From Tyzzerella sp. An114 (GTDB taxonomy: Bacteria; Bacillota; Clostridia; Lachnospirales; Anaerotignaceae): DNA of 64,000 nt. Where the stretch lies: assembly GCF_002161055.1 (NCBI RefSeq), contig NZ_NFLT01000007.1, forward strand, positions 59,400 to 123,399, read 5' to 3'. The translations under genes were made by a program, and so were the position numbers. Below are positions 53,085 to 61,296 of this stretch, piece by piece; the stretch's first letter is position 1; each line of letters begins with the position of its first letter. The notes below the pieces were generated by a model. That model ran no database searches. It worked only from the letters and a program-made list of their open reading frames with translations, and was not told the origin of the DNA.

Positions 53085-53749
53085 GACTTATAACAAAGGA
53101 TTTGTTGGCTCTTAAAAGTTATGGTAAGAGTATACTTTTTGTAATAATAATTTATTTCATAATAGGTTTTTTTATGGGGAATATTAATTTTTATAATACT
53201 ATGATTATATTTATGACAGCAATGGCATCTATAAATCTTTTTTCCTATGATAATTATTATAAGTGGGATAGATATGCTATAAGTATGCCTTTATCAAGAA
53301 ATAAAATAGTAATGGCAAAATATATTTCTGCTTATTCTATATTATTATGTGGTTTTATGTATTGTATAATTATAGATTTTATAAATTCTTTTGTATCAAA
53401 AGATGGAATGTCTTTGGCTTCATATTTTTCATTGGATTTTTTCTATTTTATATTATGTTCTGTATATATAAGTATTGTTATACCCGTAATATATAAAATG
53501 GGTGTTGAAAAGGGAAGAATATTTATTATAGCTTTGTTTGTTGTGCCTTTTGTTATTATTATGATTTTGGCAAACAAAGAAAATACAAGAGAGATTTTTG
53601 AAGTAGTATTTTCAGTTATTGAAAAAGCTTTCTCTGAAAATAGTTTTATTACAATTTTAGTTATTTTTGGTGTATTTTTATCTTCAATAGTTTTTAACAT
53701 AATTTCATATTTTATATCTTGTAATATATTTAGTAAAAAAGAATTTTAA
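53078..53749 (+). CDS. ABC-2 type permease
   Basis: 223 residues; ATG overlapping the ATP-binding gene, AAGGGGGAG upstream. Six membrane segments; the start MVGLITKDLLALKSYGKSIL and the DNYYKWDRYAISMPLSRNKIVMAKYIS loop are typical of the ABC-2 permease group PF13346. It probably dimerises to form the channel of an exporter. Third gene of the regulator-ATPase-permease operon, ended by a strong terminator. Confidence 0.88.
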   Translation: MVGLITKDLLALKSYGKSILFVIIIYFIIGFFMGNINFYNTMIIFMTAMASINLFSYDNYYKWDRYAISMPLSRNKIVMAKYISAYSILLCGFMYCIIIDFINSFVSKDGMSLASYFSLDFFYFILCSVYISIVIPVIYKMGVEKGRIFIIALFVVPFVIIMILANKENTREIFEVVFSVIEKAFSENSFITILVIFGVFLSSIVFNIISYFISCNIFSKKEF

Positions 53750-53756
53750 AAATTTT

Positions 53757-53783
53757 AAAAAAGCACCCTTTAAGGGTGCTTTT
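53757..53783. terminator. Bidirectional terminator between ABC operon and tspO
   Basis: AAAAGCACCCTT/AAGGGTGCTTTT, fully paired with almost no loop; convergent genes on both sides. Confidence 0.85.
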
Positions 53784-54249
53784 ATCTGTTTAAAAGATAT
53801 ATGCTTATATTTAAGTATCCTGCAAATATTGTCCATAGTAAATAGGGTATAAGAAGAATTGCAGCTTTTTTATTTACTTCTTTAAATAATAATATTGTTT
53901 CCATTATAAGAACAATAAGGAAAAGAAGCCATACAAAGGCTAAAAAGTATTTTTGACCATTAAAAAATATAAGTGGCCATATGAAATTTACAGCAAGTTG
54001 TATTGCATATACTTTTAGGGCTTTTCCTTTTATATCTGAGTTTGACATATATACTATATATGATGCTATTCCCATAAGTATAAAAAGTATTGTCCAAACA
54101 ACAGGGAATACCCATGAAGGTGGAGAGAGAGCAGGTCTTTGAAGATTCTCATAAGTGTCCATACTTCCCATAGATATAAAACCGGAGAGCCCTCCAACAG
54201 CTAAAGCTATAAGTATACTTATTATAAGTGGTTTAAATTTTATTTTCAT
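53782..54249 (-). CDS. tspO: TspO/MBR family protein
   Basis: 155 residues on the minus strand; ATG with AAGGAG. Five membrane segments. Family motifs: LQRPALSPPSWVFPVVWTILFILMGIASYIVY near residue 36 (the P-x-W-x-F-P-x-V-W-T signature), AVNFIWPLIFFNGQKYFLAFVWLL near 90 (the N-x-x-W-x-x-x-F loop), and PYLLWTIFAGYLNISIYLLN at the end. TspO binds porphyrins and is linked to stress and tetrapyrrole handling in other bacteria. About 60 bases upstream lies the cis-prenyltransferase gene on the same strand; co-transcription is possible. Confidence 0.92.
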   Translation of the reverse strand: MKIKFKPLIISILIALAVGGLSGFISMGSMDTYENLQRPALSPPSWVFPVVWTILFILMGIASYIVYMSNSDIKGKALKVYAIQLAVNFIWPLIFFNGQKYFLAFVWLLFLIVLIMETILLFKEVNKKAAILLIPYLLWTIFAGYLNISIYLLNR

Positions 54250-54311
54250 AAAAAAACTCCTTTTTTAAAAAATTATATGAATTTAAAGAGTTTATATTAC
54301 TTTTAAATGCG

Positions 54312-54932
54312 TTAGCCTCCAAGAGTTATATCTTGATGACTGTACCACTCCAAAGCCTTTAAAATATGCTCACGTTTAAAGTCTGGCCAATATTCATCTA
54401 TAAAATAGAAATCTGAATATACTGTCTGTATTGGGAGAAATCCTGAAAGACGTTTTCTTCCTCCCCAACGTATAACAAGGTCTACTCTTGATACATCTTC
54501 TGAATTTAAGTGAAAAGGCATTTTTTCATTTATTCCTAAATCCCACTCCCAACTATAATTTACAAGAAAGTTTATTTTTATACCGCCTTTGTTCATTGTT
54601 TTTCGTTCTGTGTAAGGTGTAAGTTCTTGTGGAAACACTGGTGATTTTCTATTTCCCAATACAAGAAGCTCTGCATTTTCTTTTGAAAGCATTGAAACAG
54701 CCTCAACACAGGCTTTTGTAAAGGCAAGTCTCTGTTCTTTCGGTCTTTTTGCATTGTCTGCTGTAAATCCATAATATGTTATCTCTTTTATGCCTAATTC
54801 TTGGCATATTTTAAAAAGTTCTAATCCTGGTAAAAGTCCTTTTTCATAGCCATCTTTTTTTGTGTATCCATTGGCTACTGCCCAGCGGCGGTTTCCGTCA
54901 GGTATTATTCCTATATGTTTTGGTATTCTCAT
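54312..54932 (-). CDS. Divergent cis-prenyltransferase (UppS-like)
   Basis: 206 residues on the minus strand, shorter than the 230-250 of UppS; ATG with AAGGAAA. HIGIIPDGNRRWAVANG near residue 6 keeps the catalytic Asp12 of the IMDGNGRWA motif. Later: EITYYGFTADNAKRPKEQ (usually YAFSTENWKRP), INFLVNYSWEWD, and DLVIRWGGRKRLSGFLPIQTVYSDFYFIDEYWPDF. The last motif normally reads RTSGE(x)RLSNFLLWQ; the Glu after G is replaced by Arg-Lys here, and this Glu binds magnesium in UppS. So it is probably a paralogue with changed activity, not the housekeeping enzyme. No cdsA, dxr or frr is adjacent. Confidence 0.8.
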   Translation of the reverse strand: MRIPKHIGIIPDGNRRWAVANGYTKKDGYEKGLLPGLELFKICQELGIKEITYYGFTADNAKRPKEQRLAFTKACVEAVSMLSKENAELLVLGNRKSPVFPQELTPYTERKTMNKGGIKINFLVNYSWEWDLGINEKMPFHLNSEDVSRVDLVIRWGGRKRLSGFLPIQTVYSDFYFIDEYWPDFKREHILKALEWYSHQDITLGG

Positions 54933-55000
54933 GTATATTTTTTCCTTTCTTTTTTATTTAGATTATGATTTTATTATTCAAAAAATATACATAAAAATAA

Positions 55001-55030
55001 AAAAAGCATAACGTAAAGTTATGCTTTTAA
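55001..55030 (-). terminator. Terminator of the MetT-like gene
   Basis: AAAAGCATAAC-GTAAA-GTTATGCTTTT just after the stop codon; T run on the minus strand. Confidence 0.8.
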
Positions 55031-55036
55031 AAATCT

Positions 55037-56344
55037 TTAAGCTTTTTCTTTTCCTCTTATGAAAATTATAAATATAAGAGCTGATATACCCATTAATATA
55101 GGGTAGAATAAGTAAGGTATAATATCAAATGGTGTTACTGATATAGCTTCAGCTATTGTCTGAGACTCTACGGCAAGACTGGCTGCTGTGAGAAGTTGTG
55201 CTCCATAAGGTATTATGCCCTGCCATACTGATGTAAATATATCAAGAAGTGATGCTGTTGTTTTAGGGCTTACATCAAATTCTGATGATATTTCTTTAGC
55301 TATTGGTCCAGAAATAACTATTGCTATTGTGTTGTTGGCTGTACATATATCAACTAAAGATGCAAGGGCAGCTATTCCAAGTTCTGCCCCTTTTTTGCTG
55401 TTTATTTTTGATTTTATAAAGTTAAGTATAAAATCAACACCGCCATTTTCTTTTACAAGAGATATTACTCCGGCAACAACTATTGATATTACTGTTATAT
55501 CATACATACCCATTATACCATCACCTACAACAGTGAACATCTCAAGCATTGTAAAACTTCCTGATATAACACCAACTACAAGAGATATTATTGTTCCAAG
55601 TATAAGTACAAGAAAAACGTTAAGTCCCACAAGAGCTCCTATAAGTACAACTAAGTATGGTACTATTTTTATAAACTGATAATCAAGGTCAGTTGGTTTG
55701 TAGGCTGCTGTTTTTGTAACAACAAGAAGAAGTATTACTGTTATTATGGCAGCCGGTAAAACTATAAAGAAGTTCTGTTTAAATTTATCTTTCATCTCAC
55801 AGCCCTGTGTTCTAACAGCAGCTATTGTTGTGTCACTTATCATTGAAAGGTTATCTCCGAACATTGCACCACATACTACTGCACCTACACAAATAGGTAT
55901 GCCTAAACCTGTTTTTTCTGCAATTCCAACAGCTATTGGAGTTAAAGCAGCTATTGTTCCTACACTTGTACCCATTGATACAGATATAAAACAGCCTATT
56001 ATAAATATACCTACAACAGCTATTTTTGATGGAAGTATTGAGAGACCGAAAGCTACTGTACTTTCAACACCACCGGCAGCTTTTACCGCTCCTGAAAATG
56101 CTCCGGCGAGTATGAATATAAGACACATTGTTATAATATTTTCTTCTCCCGCACCTTTTGCTACTATTGAAAGTTTTTCATTAAAAGTATGATTTCTGTT
56201 CTGAAGAAATGCCACTATAAGTGCTATTACAAATCCAACTATGGCAGGCATACTGTAAAAGTCATCAGCCTTTATTCCTACAAATGCAAAAAGCACAAGG
56301 AAAACTATAATGGGCAATAGAGCCAATGGATTTCCTTTTTTCAT
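55037..56344 (-). CDS. metT: NhaC-family transporter, probable methionine transporter MetT
   Basis: 435 residues on the minus strand; ATG at 56344 with GGGAGGAAC. About eleven membrane segments. NhaC/Na+:H+ antiporter superfamily features: SMGTSVGTIAALTPIAVGIAEKTG near residue 123, VVCGAMFGDNLSMISDTTIAAVRTQGCEM near 158, and SLVDICTANNTIAIVISGPIAKEIS near 335. A SAM-I riboswitch and terminator precede the gene, so it should be switched off when S-adenosylmethionine is plentiful. NhaC-family genes under S-box control have been proposed as methionine transporters (MetT). Transport of methionine is inference from this regulation. Confidence 0.82.
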   Translation of the reverse strand: MKKGNPLALLPIIVFLVLFAFVGIKADDFYSMPAIVGFVIALIVAFLQNRNHTFNEKLSIVAKGAGEENIITMCLIFILAGAFSGAVKAAGGVESTVAFGLSILPSKIAVVGIFIIGCFISVSMGTSVGTIAALTPIAVGIAEKTGLGIPICVGAVVCGAMFGDNLSMISDTTIAAVRTQGCEMKDKFKQNFFIVLPAAIITVILLLVVTKTAAYKPTDLDYQFIKIVPYLVVLIGALVGLNVFLVLILGTIISLVVGVISGSFTMLEMFTVVGDGIMGMYDITVISIVVAGVISLVKENGGVDFILNFIKSKINSKKGAELGIAALASLVDICTANNTIAIVISGPIAKEISSEFDVSPKTTASLLDIFTSVWQGIIPYGAQLLTAASLAVESQTIAEAISVTPFDIIPYLFYPILMGISALIFIIFIRGKEKA

Positions 56345-56386
56345 GATTTTGTTCCTCCCTTATTTTATTAAAAATGTTTGACAAAT

Positions 56387-56425
56387 AAAAAATTCCCGCT
56401 TTTTCCTATTAAGAACAAGCGGGAA
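56387..56425 (-). terminator. Riboswitch-controlled terminator before metT
   Basis: TTCCCGCTT/AAGCGGGAA stem with an inner TTCTT/AGGAA pairing and six Ts on the minus strand, between the SAM aptamer and the metT start. Confidence 0.9.
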
Positions 56426-56460
56426 GATACCGTACAATTTTATTTTTTATACAGCCATAT

Positions 56461-56605
56461 CTTATTTTTCAGCAGTTTTTATATATATTAAAAATAATAT
56501 AAAAAAGCTGATGGATTTGGCACTTTTTCAAAACTTTTAAATTTTTAAAGTTTGAAAGTTGCCGAGGCTTCACTGGGCCATTTCCCTCCACCCTCTCTTA
56601 ATAAG
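56461..56605 (-). promoter_or_regulatory. SAM-I (S-box) riboswitch
   Basis: On the minus strand: P1 CTTATT/AATAAG; AAGAGAGGGTGGAGGGAAATGGCCC, then GTGAAGCCTCGGCAAC, GTGCCAAATCCATCAGC, and a closing GCTGAAAAATAAG. These are the conserved S-box boxes (GAGGGA, GGCCC, GAAGCC, GGCAAC, GTGCCAATTCC). P3 is long and AT-rich. The aptamer precedes a terminator and the metT-like gene. Confidence 0.93.
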
Positions 56606-56636
56606 AAAAAAGCGATTTTATTCTGTTGTTTAAAAA

Positions 56637-56665
56637 AGGATACTATATTATAGTGTTTTTGTCAA
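56637..56665 (-). promoter_or_regulatory. Promoter of the SAM riboswitch-metT unit
   Basis: Minus strand TTGACA (56665-56660), 17-bp spacer, TATCCT (56642-56637), about 30 bases before the aptamer. Confidence 0.75.
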
Positions 56666-56682
56666 ATAAAATTTACAGTTTA

Positions 56683-58488
56683 TTATAAAAATAATTTTTC
56701 CATTTCATCAAGAAGACTTTCAAATACTTTCATAGCACTTTCAAGAGGTGCTTTTTCTGTCACATCAACTCCTGCACCTTTTAAAAGGTCAATTGAATAT
56801 TCTGAGTTTCCTTTGCTTAAAAATTCTTTATATTTTTTAACAGCACTTTCACCTTCTGTGAGTATTTTTTCAGCTAAAGCTATTGCTGCACAATATCCTG
56901 TTGAATATTGATAAACATAGAATGAATTATAAAAATGAGGTATTCTTGCCCATTCTATATCTATTTTTTCATCTACTATAATATCATCACCAAAATAGTC
57001 ACAGTTAAGTTTATGATATAAAGCTGAAAGATTATCTGCTGTTAAAGGTTCTCCTTTTTGTACCATTTCATGGGCTATTTTTTCAAACTCTGCAAACATA
57101 GTTTGACGGAAGAATGTTCCTCTGAACTGTTCTAAGAAGTAGTTTACAAGATATTTTTTAAATTCTTTATTATCTGTTGTATTTAAAAGATGTTTTATTA
57201 AAAGAACTTCATTACAAGTTGATGCAACTTCTGCCACAAATATTTTATGTCCTGAATATATATAAGGCTGTTTTTCCCATGTATAATAACTGTGGAGAGC
57301 GTGACCCATTTCGTGGGCTAATGTAAATGTACTGTTTATATTATCTTGATGATTTAAAAGTACATAAGGGTGTACAGAGTATGTTCCCCAAGAGTAGGCT
57401 CCTCCTCTTTTTCCTTTGTTTTCATGTACATCTATCCAACCACCATTAAAACCTTTTTTAAGATTTTCTATATAATCTTCTCCCATAGGTTTGAGACCTT
57501 CTAATACTATTTCCTGTGCTTTTTCGTAAGGTATTTCCATTTCAAAATCTTCTGTCAAAGGTACATAAAGGTCGTACATGTGAAGTTGGTCTACTTTTAA
57601 TATTTTCTTTCTCAAAGAAACGTATCTGTGAAGCAAATTAAGGTTGTTTCTTACTGTATCAACAAGATTATCATACACTGATACTGGTATATTATCGTCT
57701 GATAATGCCATTTCAAGAACTGAGGAGTATCCTCTTATATTTGCTGTTATTACATCAGATTTTACATTTCCATAGTATGTTGCAGCTATTGTGTTTTTGT
57801 GGTCAAGGTATGAGTCATAGAGAGAGTTGAAAGCCTCTTTTCTTACTTCTCTTGATTTGTTTTCAAGGAAAGAAACATATCTTCCTTTTGTCAGCTGTAC
57901 TTTTTCGCCTTTTTCGTTTTCTATATCTTTAAATGTCATATCGGCATCATTTAACATTGTAAATATGTTTTGTGGTGATGATGATATTTCTGAAAATTGT
58001 GAAAGTATTTTTTCTTCACTGTCTGAAAGTATGTGTTTTGACTCTCTTTGAATATTTTTCAAAAAATGTGTGTATAATTTTAAAGATTTATTTTCTTCAA
58101 TGAATTTGTTTAATATTTCTTTTGGTATAGTCAAAATTTCAGGTGTTATAAATGATGTTTTTGCCATATATTCAGTAATAAGACTCTCAGCTCTGTTTGA
58201 TAAAATTTGACTTTCTGAAACTGTGCTGTCCTCGTGGAATTTCATGTTTGCATAAACATATATTTTGTCTATCTCAAGGCTTACTCTGTCACATTCTTTT
58301 AAACAGTTTAAAAGTGTGTCTGATGAATTATTTAATTTTCCTTTGAAAGACAGTATTTTATCAATTTCACTTTTTGAATTTTCAAAGGCTTTTTCAAAAT
58401 CTTCTTTTGATGAATATATGTCCTCTAAATGCCATTTGTATTTATTATTGATTTCTTCCCTTAAGGGTATGCTTTTACTATTTTTCAT
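56683..58488 (-). CDS. pepF: Oligoendopeptidase F (M3 metallopeptidase)
   Basis: 601 residues on the minus strand; ATG at 58488 with AAGGAGG. Zinc-dependent cleavage of short peptides in the cytoplasm. Zinc motif TLAHEMGHALHSYY (HExxH near residue 390) with the downstream Glu ligand in VAEVASTCNEVLL. N-terminal domain begins KYKWHLEDIYSSKEDFEKA; GKRGGAYSWGTYSVHPYVLLNH and GTFFRQTMFAEFEK are further family motifs. Monocistronic; its 3' end is 18 bases from the SAM riboswitch promoter. Confidence 0.96.
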   Translation of the reverse strand: MKNSKSIPLREEINNKYKWHLEDIYSSKEDFEKAFENSKSEIDKILSFKGKLNNSSDTLLNCLKECDRVSLEIDKIYVYANMKFHEDSTVSESQILSNRAESLITEYMAKTSFITPEILTIPKEILNKFIEENKSLKLYTHFLKNIQRESKHILSDSEEKILSQFSEISSSPQNIFTMLNDADMTFKDIENEKGEKVQLTKGRYVSFLENKSREVRKEAFNSLYDSYLDHKNTIAATYYGNVKSDVITANIRGYSSVLEMALSDDNIPVSVYDNLVDTVRNNLNLLHRYVSLRKKILKVDQLHMYDLYVPLTEDFEMEIPYEKAQEIVLEGLKPMGEDYIENLKKGFNGGWIDVHENKGKRGGAYSWGTYSVHPYVLLNHQDNINSTFTLAHEMGHALHSYYTWEKQPYIYSGHKIFVAEVASTCNEVLLIKHLLNTTDNKEFKKYLVNYFLEQFRGTFFRQTMFAEFEKIAHEMVQKGEPLTADNLSALYHKLNCDYFGDDIIVDEKIDIEWARIPHFYNSFYVYQYSTGYCAAIALAEKILTEGESAVKKYKEFLSKGNSEYSIDLLKGAGVDVTEKAPLESAMKVFESLLDEMEKLFL

Positions 58489-58682
58489 AGTTTTACCTCC
58501 TTGTATTTTACTATATTATATCATTTAATATTAACTTATAATTGTTATCACTAAGTATTTTAGCATTATATAATAAATTTATGAATTTATTTTCTTGATA
58601 TAGTTACAATTTAATAGTATTATTAATATAAGGTGTTTTTTATTTACAGAGAAGGATTTTAATTGATAAGGGGTGTTTTAAA

Positions 58683-60116
58683 TTGGAAGACAAAAAACTC
58701 AAAGTACTTATTGTTTCATCTGAAGTTGCACCATACGCAAAAAGCGGCGGTCTTGGAGATGTTGCCGGTTCGTTGCCAAAGGCACTTAAAGAACTTGGCG
58801 TCGATGTAAGGGTGGTACTTCCAAAGTATAAGACTATTAAGAATGAGCATTTTGTGGATATCAAATATCTTGGAAGTTTCGAAACAAATCTTTCATGGCG
58901 TACTCAGAAAGCAGGTATTCTTCTTAAAGAGGCTGATGTTCCTGTATATTTCATTGAAAATGACCATTATTTCTATCGTGACGGTCTTTACGGCTACGGC
59001 GACGACAACGAGCGTTTTGCTTTCTTCTGTAAGGCTGCCCTTGATATGCTTTCTTTTATAGATTTTTATCCTGATGTTATTCACTGTAACGACTGGCAGA
59101 CAGGTCCTCTTTGTCTCTTACTTAAAGAGACATATAGAAAACTTATTTACTACTCAAAAATAAAAACACTTTACACTATACACAATCTTCAGTATCAGGG
59201 AGTTTTTGGCAGAGAGACTATGGACCTTCTTGATGTTCCAGACTACTGTTTCACAAATGGCGACCTTGAATTTTATGGCAATGTAAGTTACATGAAAGCT
59301 GGTCTTATGTATGCTGATAAAATAAGCACTGTAAGTGAAACTTATGCAAATGAAATCCAGACAGAGCAGTATGGCTATGGAATGGACGGAGTTTTAAGAT
59401 TTAAGAAAGACAATCTCTTTGGTATTATCAATGGTATTGATTTTACTGAAAATGACCCTGCAACAGATAAGAGACTTTATAAAAACTTTGACATAAATTC
59501 AATAGAACTTAAAAAAGAAAATAAGAGAGCTTTACAGAAAGAACTTGGTCTTGAGGAAAGAGATGTGCCTATTATAAGCATTATTTCAAGACTTGCAGAC
59601 CAGAAAGGTCTTGACCTTGTTGCTCAGATTTTTGATGAACTTATGCATGAAGATGTACAGTTTGTTGTTCTTGGAACTGGTGAAAGCCGTTATGAGCATA
59701 TGTTTAAATCTTTTGCATATAGACATCCAGGCAAGATAAGTGCAAATATACTTTTTGATGGAAATCTTGCTCAGAGAATATATGCTTCAAGTGATATGTT
59801 CCTTATGCCTTCACTTTTTGAGCCTTGTGGTCTTGGACAGATGTTCAGTTTAAGATATGGTACTGTTCCTATTGTAAGAAAAACAGGTGGTCTTGCTGAT
59901 ACTATATTCCATTACAATACAGAAACTAAAGAAGGTAATGGTTTTGTATTTGAAAACTATGATGGAAACGGACTTCTTTGGGCTATAAGAGAAGCTTTAA
60001 AGGTTTATCATATGGGTGAAGAAGAATGGAGCCATGTTGTTAAAAATGCTATGGCTTGCAAGTATTCATGGGAAAACTCAGCTAAGAAATATGTTGAGCT
60101 TTACAACAATCTTTAA
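58683..60116 (+). CDS. glgA: Glycogen synthase (ADP-glucose type)
   Basis: 477 residues; TTG start with AAGGGGTG upstream. GT5 glucosyltransferase that extends alpha-1,4-glucan from ADP-glucose. SSEVAPYAKSGGLGDVAGSLPKAL near residue 12 contains the K-x-G-G-L nucleotide-sugar site; DVIHCNDWQT near 125; ISRLADQKGLDLV near 300; PSLFEPCGLGQMFSLRYGTVPIVRKTGGLADT near 375 carries the catalytic Glu. With glgP it makes a glycogen store cycle, but no other glg gene is in the window. It is followed by a terminator that also holds the next ribosome binding site. Confidence 0.97.
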   Translation: MEDKKLKVLIVSSEVAPYAKSGGLGDVAGSLPKALKELGVDVRVVLPKYKTIKNEHFVDIKYLGSFETNLSWRTQKAGILLKEADVPVYFIENDHYFYRDGLYGYGDDNERFAFFCKAALDMLSFIDFYPDVIHCNDWQTGPLCLLLKETYRKLIYYSKIKTLYTIHNLQYQGVFGRETMDLLDVPDYCFTNGDLEFYGNVSYMKAGLMYADKISTVSETYANEIQTEQYGYGMDGVLRFKKDNLFGIINGIDFTENDPATDKRLYKNFDINSIELKKENKRALQKELGLEERDVPIISIISRLADQKGLDLVAQIFDELMHEDVQFVVLGTGESRYEHMFKSFAYRHPGKISANILFDGNLAQRIYASSDMFLMPSLFEPCGLGQMFSLRYGTVPIVRKTGGLADTIFHYNTETKEGNGFVFENYDGNGLLWAIREALKVYHMGEEEWSHVVKNAMACKYSWENSAKKYVELYNNL

Positions 60117-60147
60117 AATTTTAATAACAGATAACTAATAAAATTAT

Positions 60148-60181
60148 CTCCCTCATATATTTTTATGGGGGAGGTTTTTTT
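60148..60181 (+). terminator. Terminator of glgA that contains the next gene's Shine-Dalgarno
   Basis: CTCCCTCATA/TATGGGGGAG, 10-bp stem (one T-G pair), 6-base loop, then seven Ts ending at the ATG 60182. The GGGGGAGG of the 3' arm is the ribosome binding site of the next gene. Same design as at 28918-28966. Confidence 0.8.
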
Positions 60182-61210
60182 ATGTTTGATATTTTAAAAA
60201 TTGCAGGAATATATATGGGAATAATAATAGGTGCAGGCTTTGCATCTGGACAGGAAATATTAAGATTTTTTATTGACTATGGTGAAAATTGGATTTTTGG
60301 TATGATTTTTTCAGGTGTTATATTTTCTGTTGTTGGAGGAAGTGCTGTAAAAATAATATATAACAGAAGTATAAAAAATTCTCGTGATTTTTTTATTGAG
60401 GTAAGCGGAAAATTTTTAGGGAGTTTATTGGATTTGGTTGCTGTTGTATTTACAATGGTTTTATTTATTGCTATGTCATCAGCTTCTGGTGCAGTTTTTT
60501 CGGAAGGCTTTGAAAATAACCGTTTTGTGGGCTCTCTCATTGTTATGTTTATTTGTTTTGTAGTATTTTGTTTTGGAAGTGAAGGGGTTGCTGTTGTAAA
60601 CAGTATACTATCACCATTAATACTTATATGTGGTGTTGTTGTATGCTTTTACATATGCTTTTTTAATGATGTTGAAACTTTTATGTATGGAATTTACGGC
60701 GTTTCTGATTATGGTTGGATTTTTTCTGCTGTTTTATATTCATCATATAATATTATTACTGGTATATCTGCTATTGTTTCGTCAAGAGATATAATAATTA
60801 GAAATAAAAATACATATATAGGAGGAGTTTTAGGTGGTATTGGTATGTGTCTTTTAGGTATACTTACAGGAACGGTACTTTTTTTATATGGTGAAAAAAG
60901 TGTTTCTTCAGAAATACCTCTTTTTGATATATTGGAAAATTCTAAACATATCATAAAAAATGTATATTTCTTAATGGTTGGCTCTGCTGTTTTGTCAACC
61001 GCTTTAGGTAATGGATATGCTTTTATAGATAGAATGTATAATAGCTTTGGAATTGGTAAAAATTATATATCAGGATTTATATGTCTTTTTGGAGTTTTCT
61101 TTGCAAATGTGGATTTTTCAAGCTTTGTTGCCAGATTGTATTCTTTTTTTGGTTTTCTTGGCGTTGGAGCTGTAATTTCTGTCATAATTTATATTTTAAG
61201 AAATTATTAA
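60182..61210 (+). CDS. YkvI-type membrane protein
   Basis: 342 residues; ATG with GGGGGAGG seven bases upstream. About ten membrane segments. The start ILKIAGIYMGIIIGAGFASGQEILRFF is the hallmark of the YkvI group (COG3949), distantly related to APC-type amino acid transporters; the unwound G-A-G-F-A-S-G-Q motif resembles a substrate site. Later GFENNRFVGS and TALGNGYAFIDRMYN are also typical. No substrate is established. Its ribosome binding site is in the stem of the glgA terminator, so expression by read-through may be poor; no separate promoter is obvious. Confidence 0.82.
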   Translation: MFDILKIAGIYMGIIIGAGFASGQEILRFFIDYGENWIFGMIFSGVIFSVVGGSAVKIIYNRSIKNSRDFFIEVSGKFLGSLLDLVAVVFTMVLFIAMSSASGAVFSEGFENNRFVGSLIVMFICFVVFCFGSEGVAVVNSILSPLILICGVVVCFYICFFNDVETFMYGIYGVSDYGWIFSAVLYSSYNIITGISAIVSSRDIIIRNKNTYIGGVLGGIGMCLLGILTGTVLFLYGEKSVSSEIPLFDILENSKHIIKNVYFLMVGSAVLSTALGNGYAFIDRMYNSFGIGKNYISGFICLFGVFFANVDFSSFVARLYSFFGFLGVGAVISVIIYILRNY

Positions 61211-61225
61211 ATATTCAATGACTGT

Positions 61226-61254
61226 TTGCATTTGATTTTTCTATATAGTATTAT
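61226..61254 (+). promoter_or_regulatory. Promoter of the DUF5711-cvpA operon
   Basis: TTGCAT, 17-bp spacer, TATTAT. Confidence 0.5.
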
Positions 61255-61296
61255 TTAGTGTATAGCACCATTAACTTTGGAAATGGAGGAAAAATA

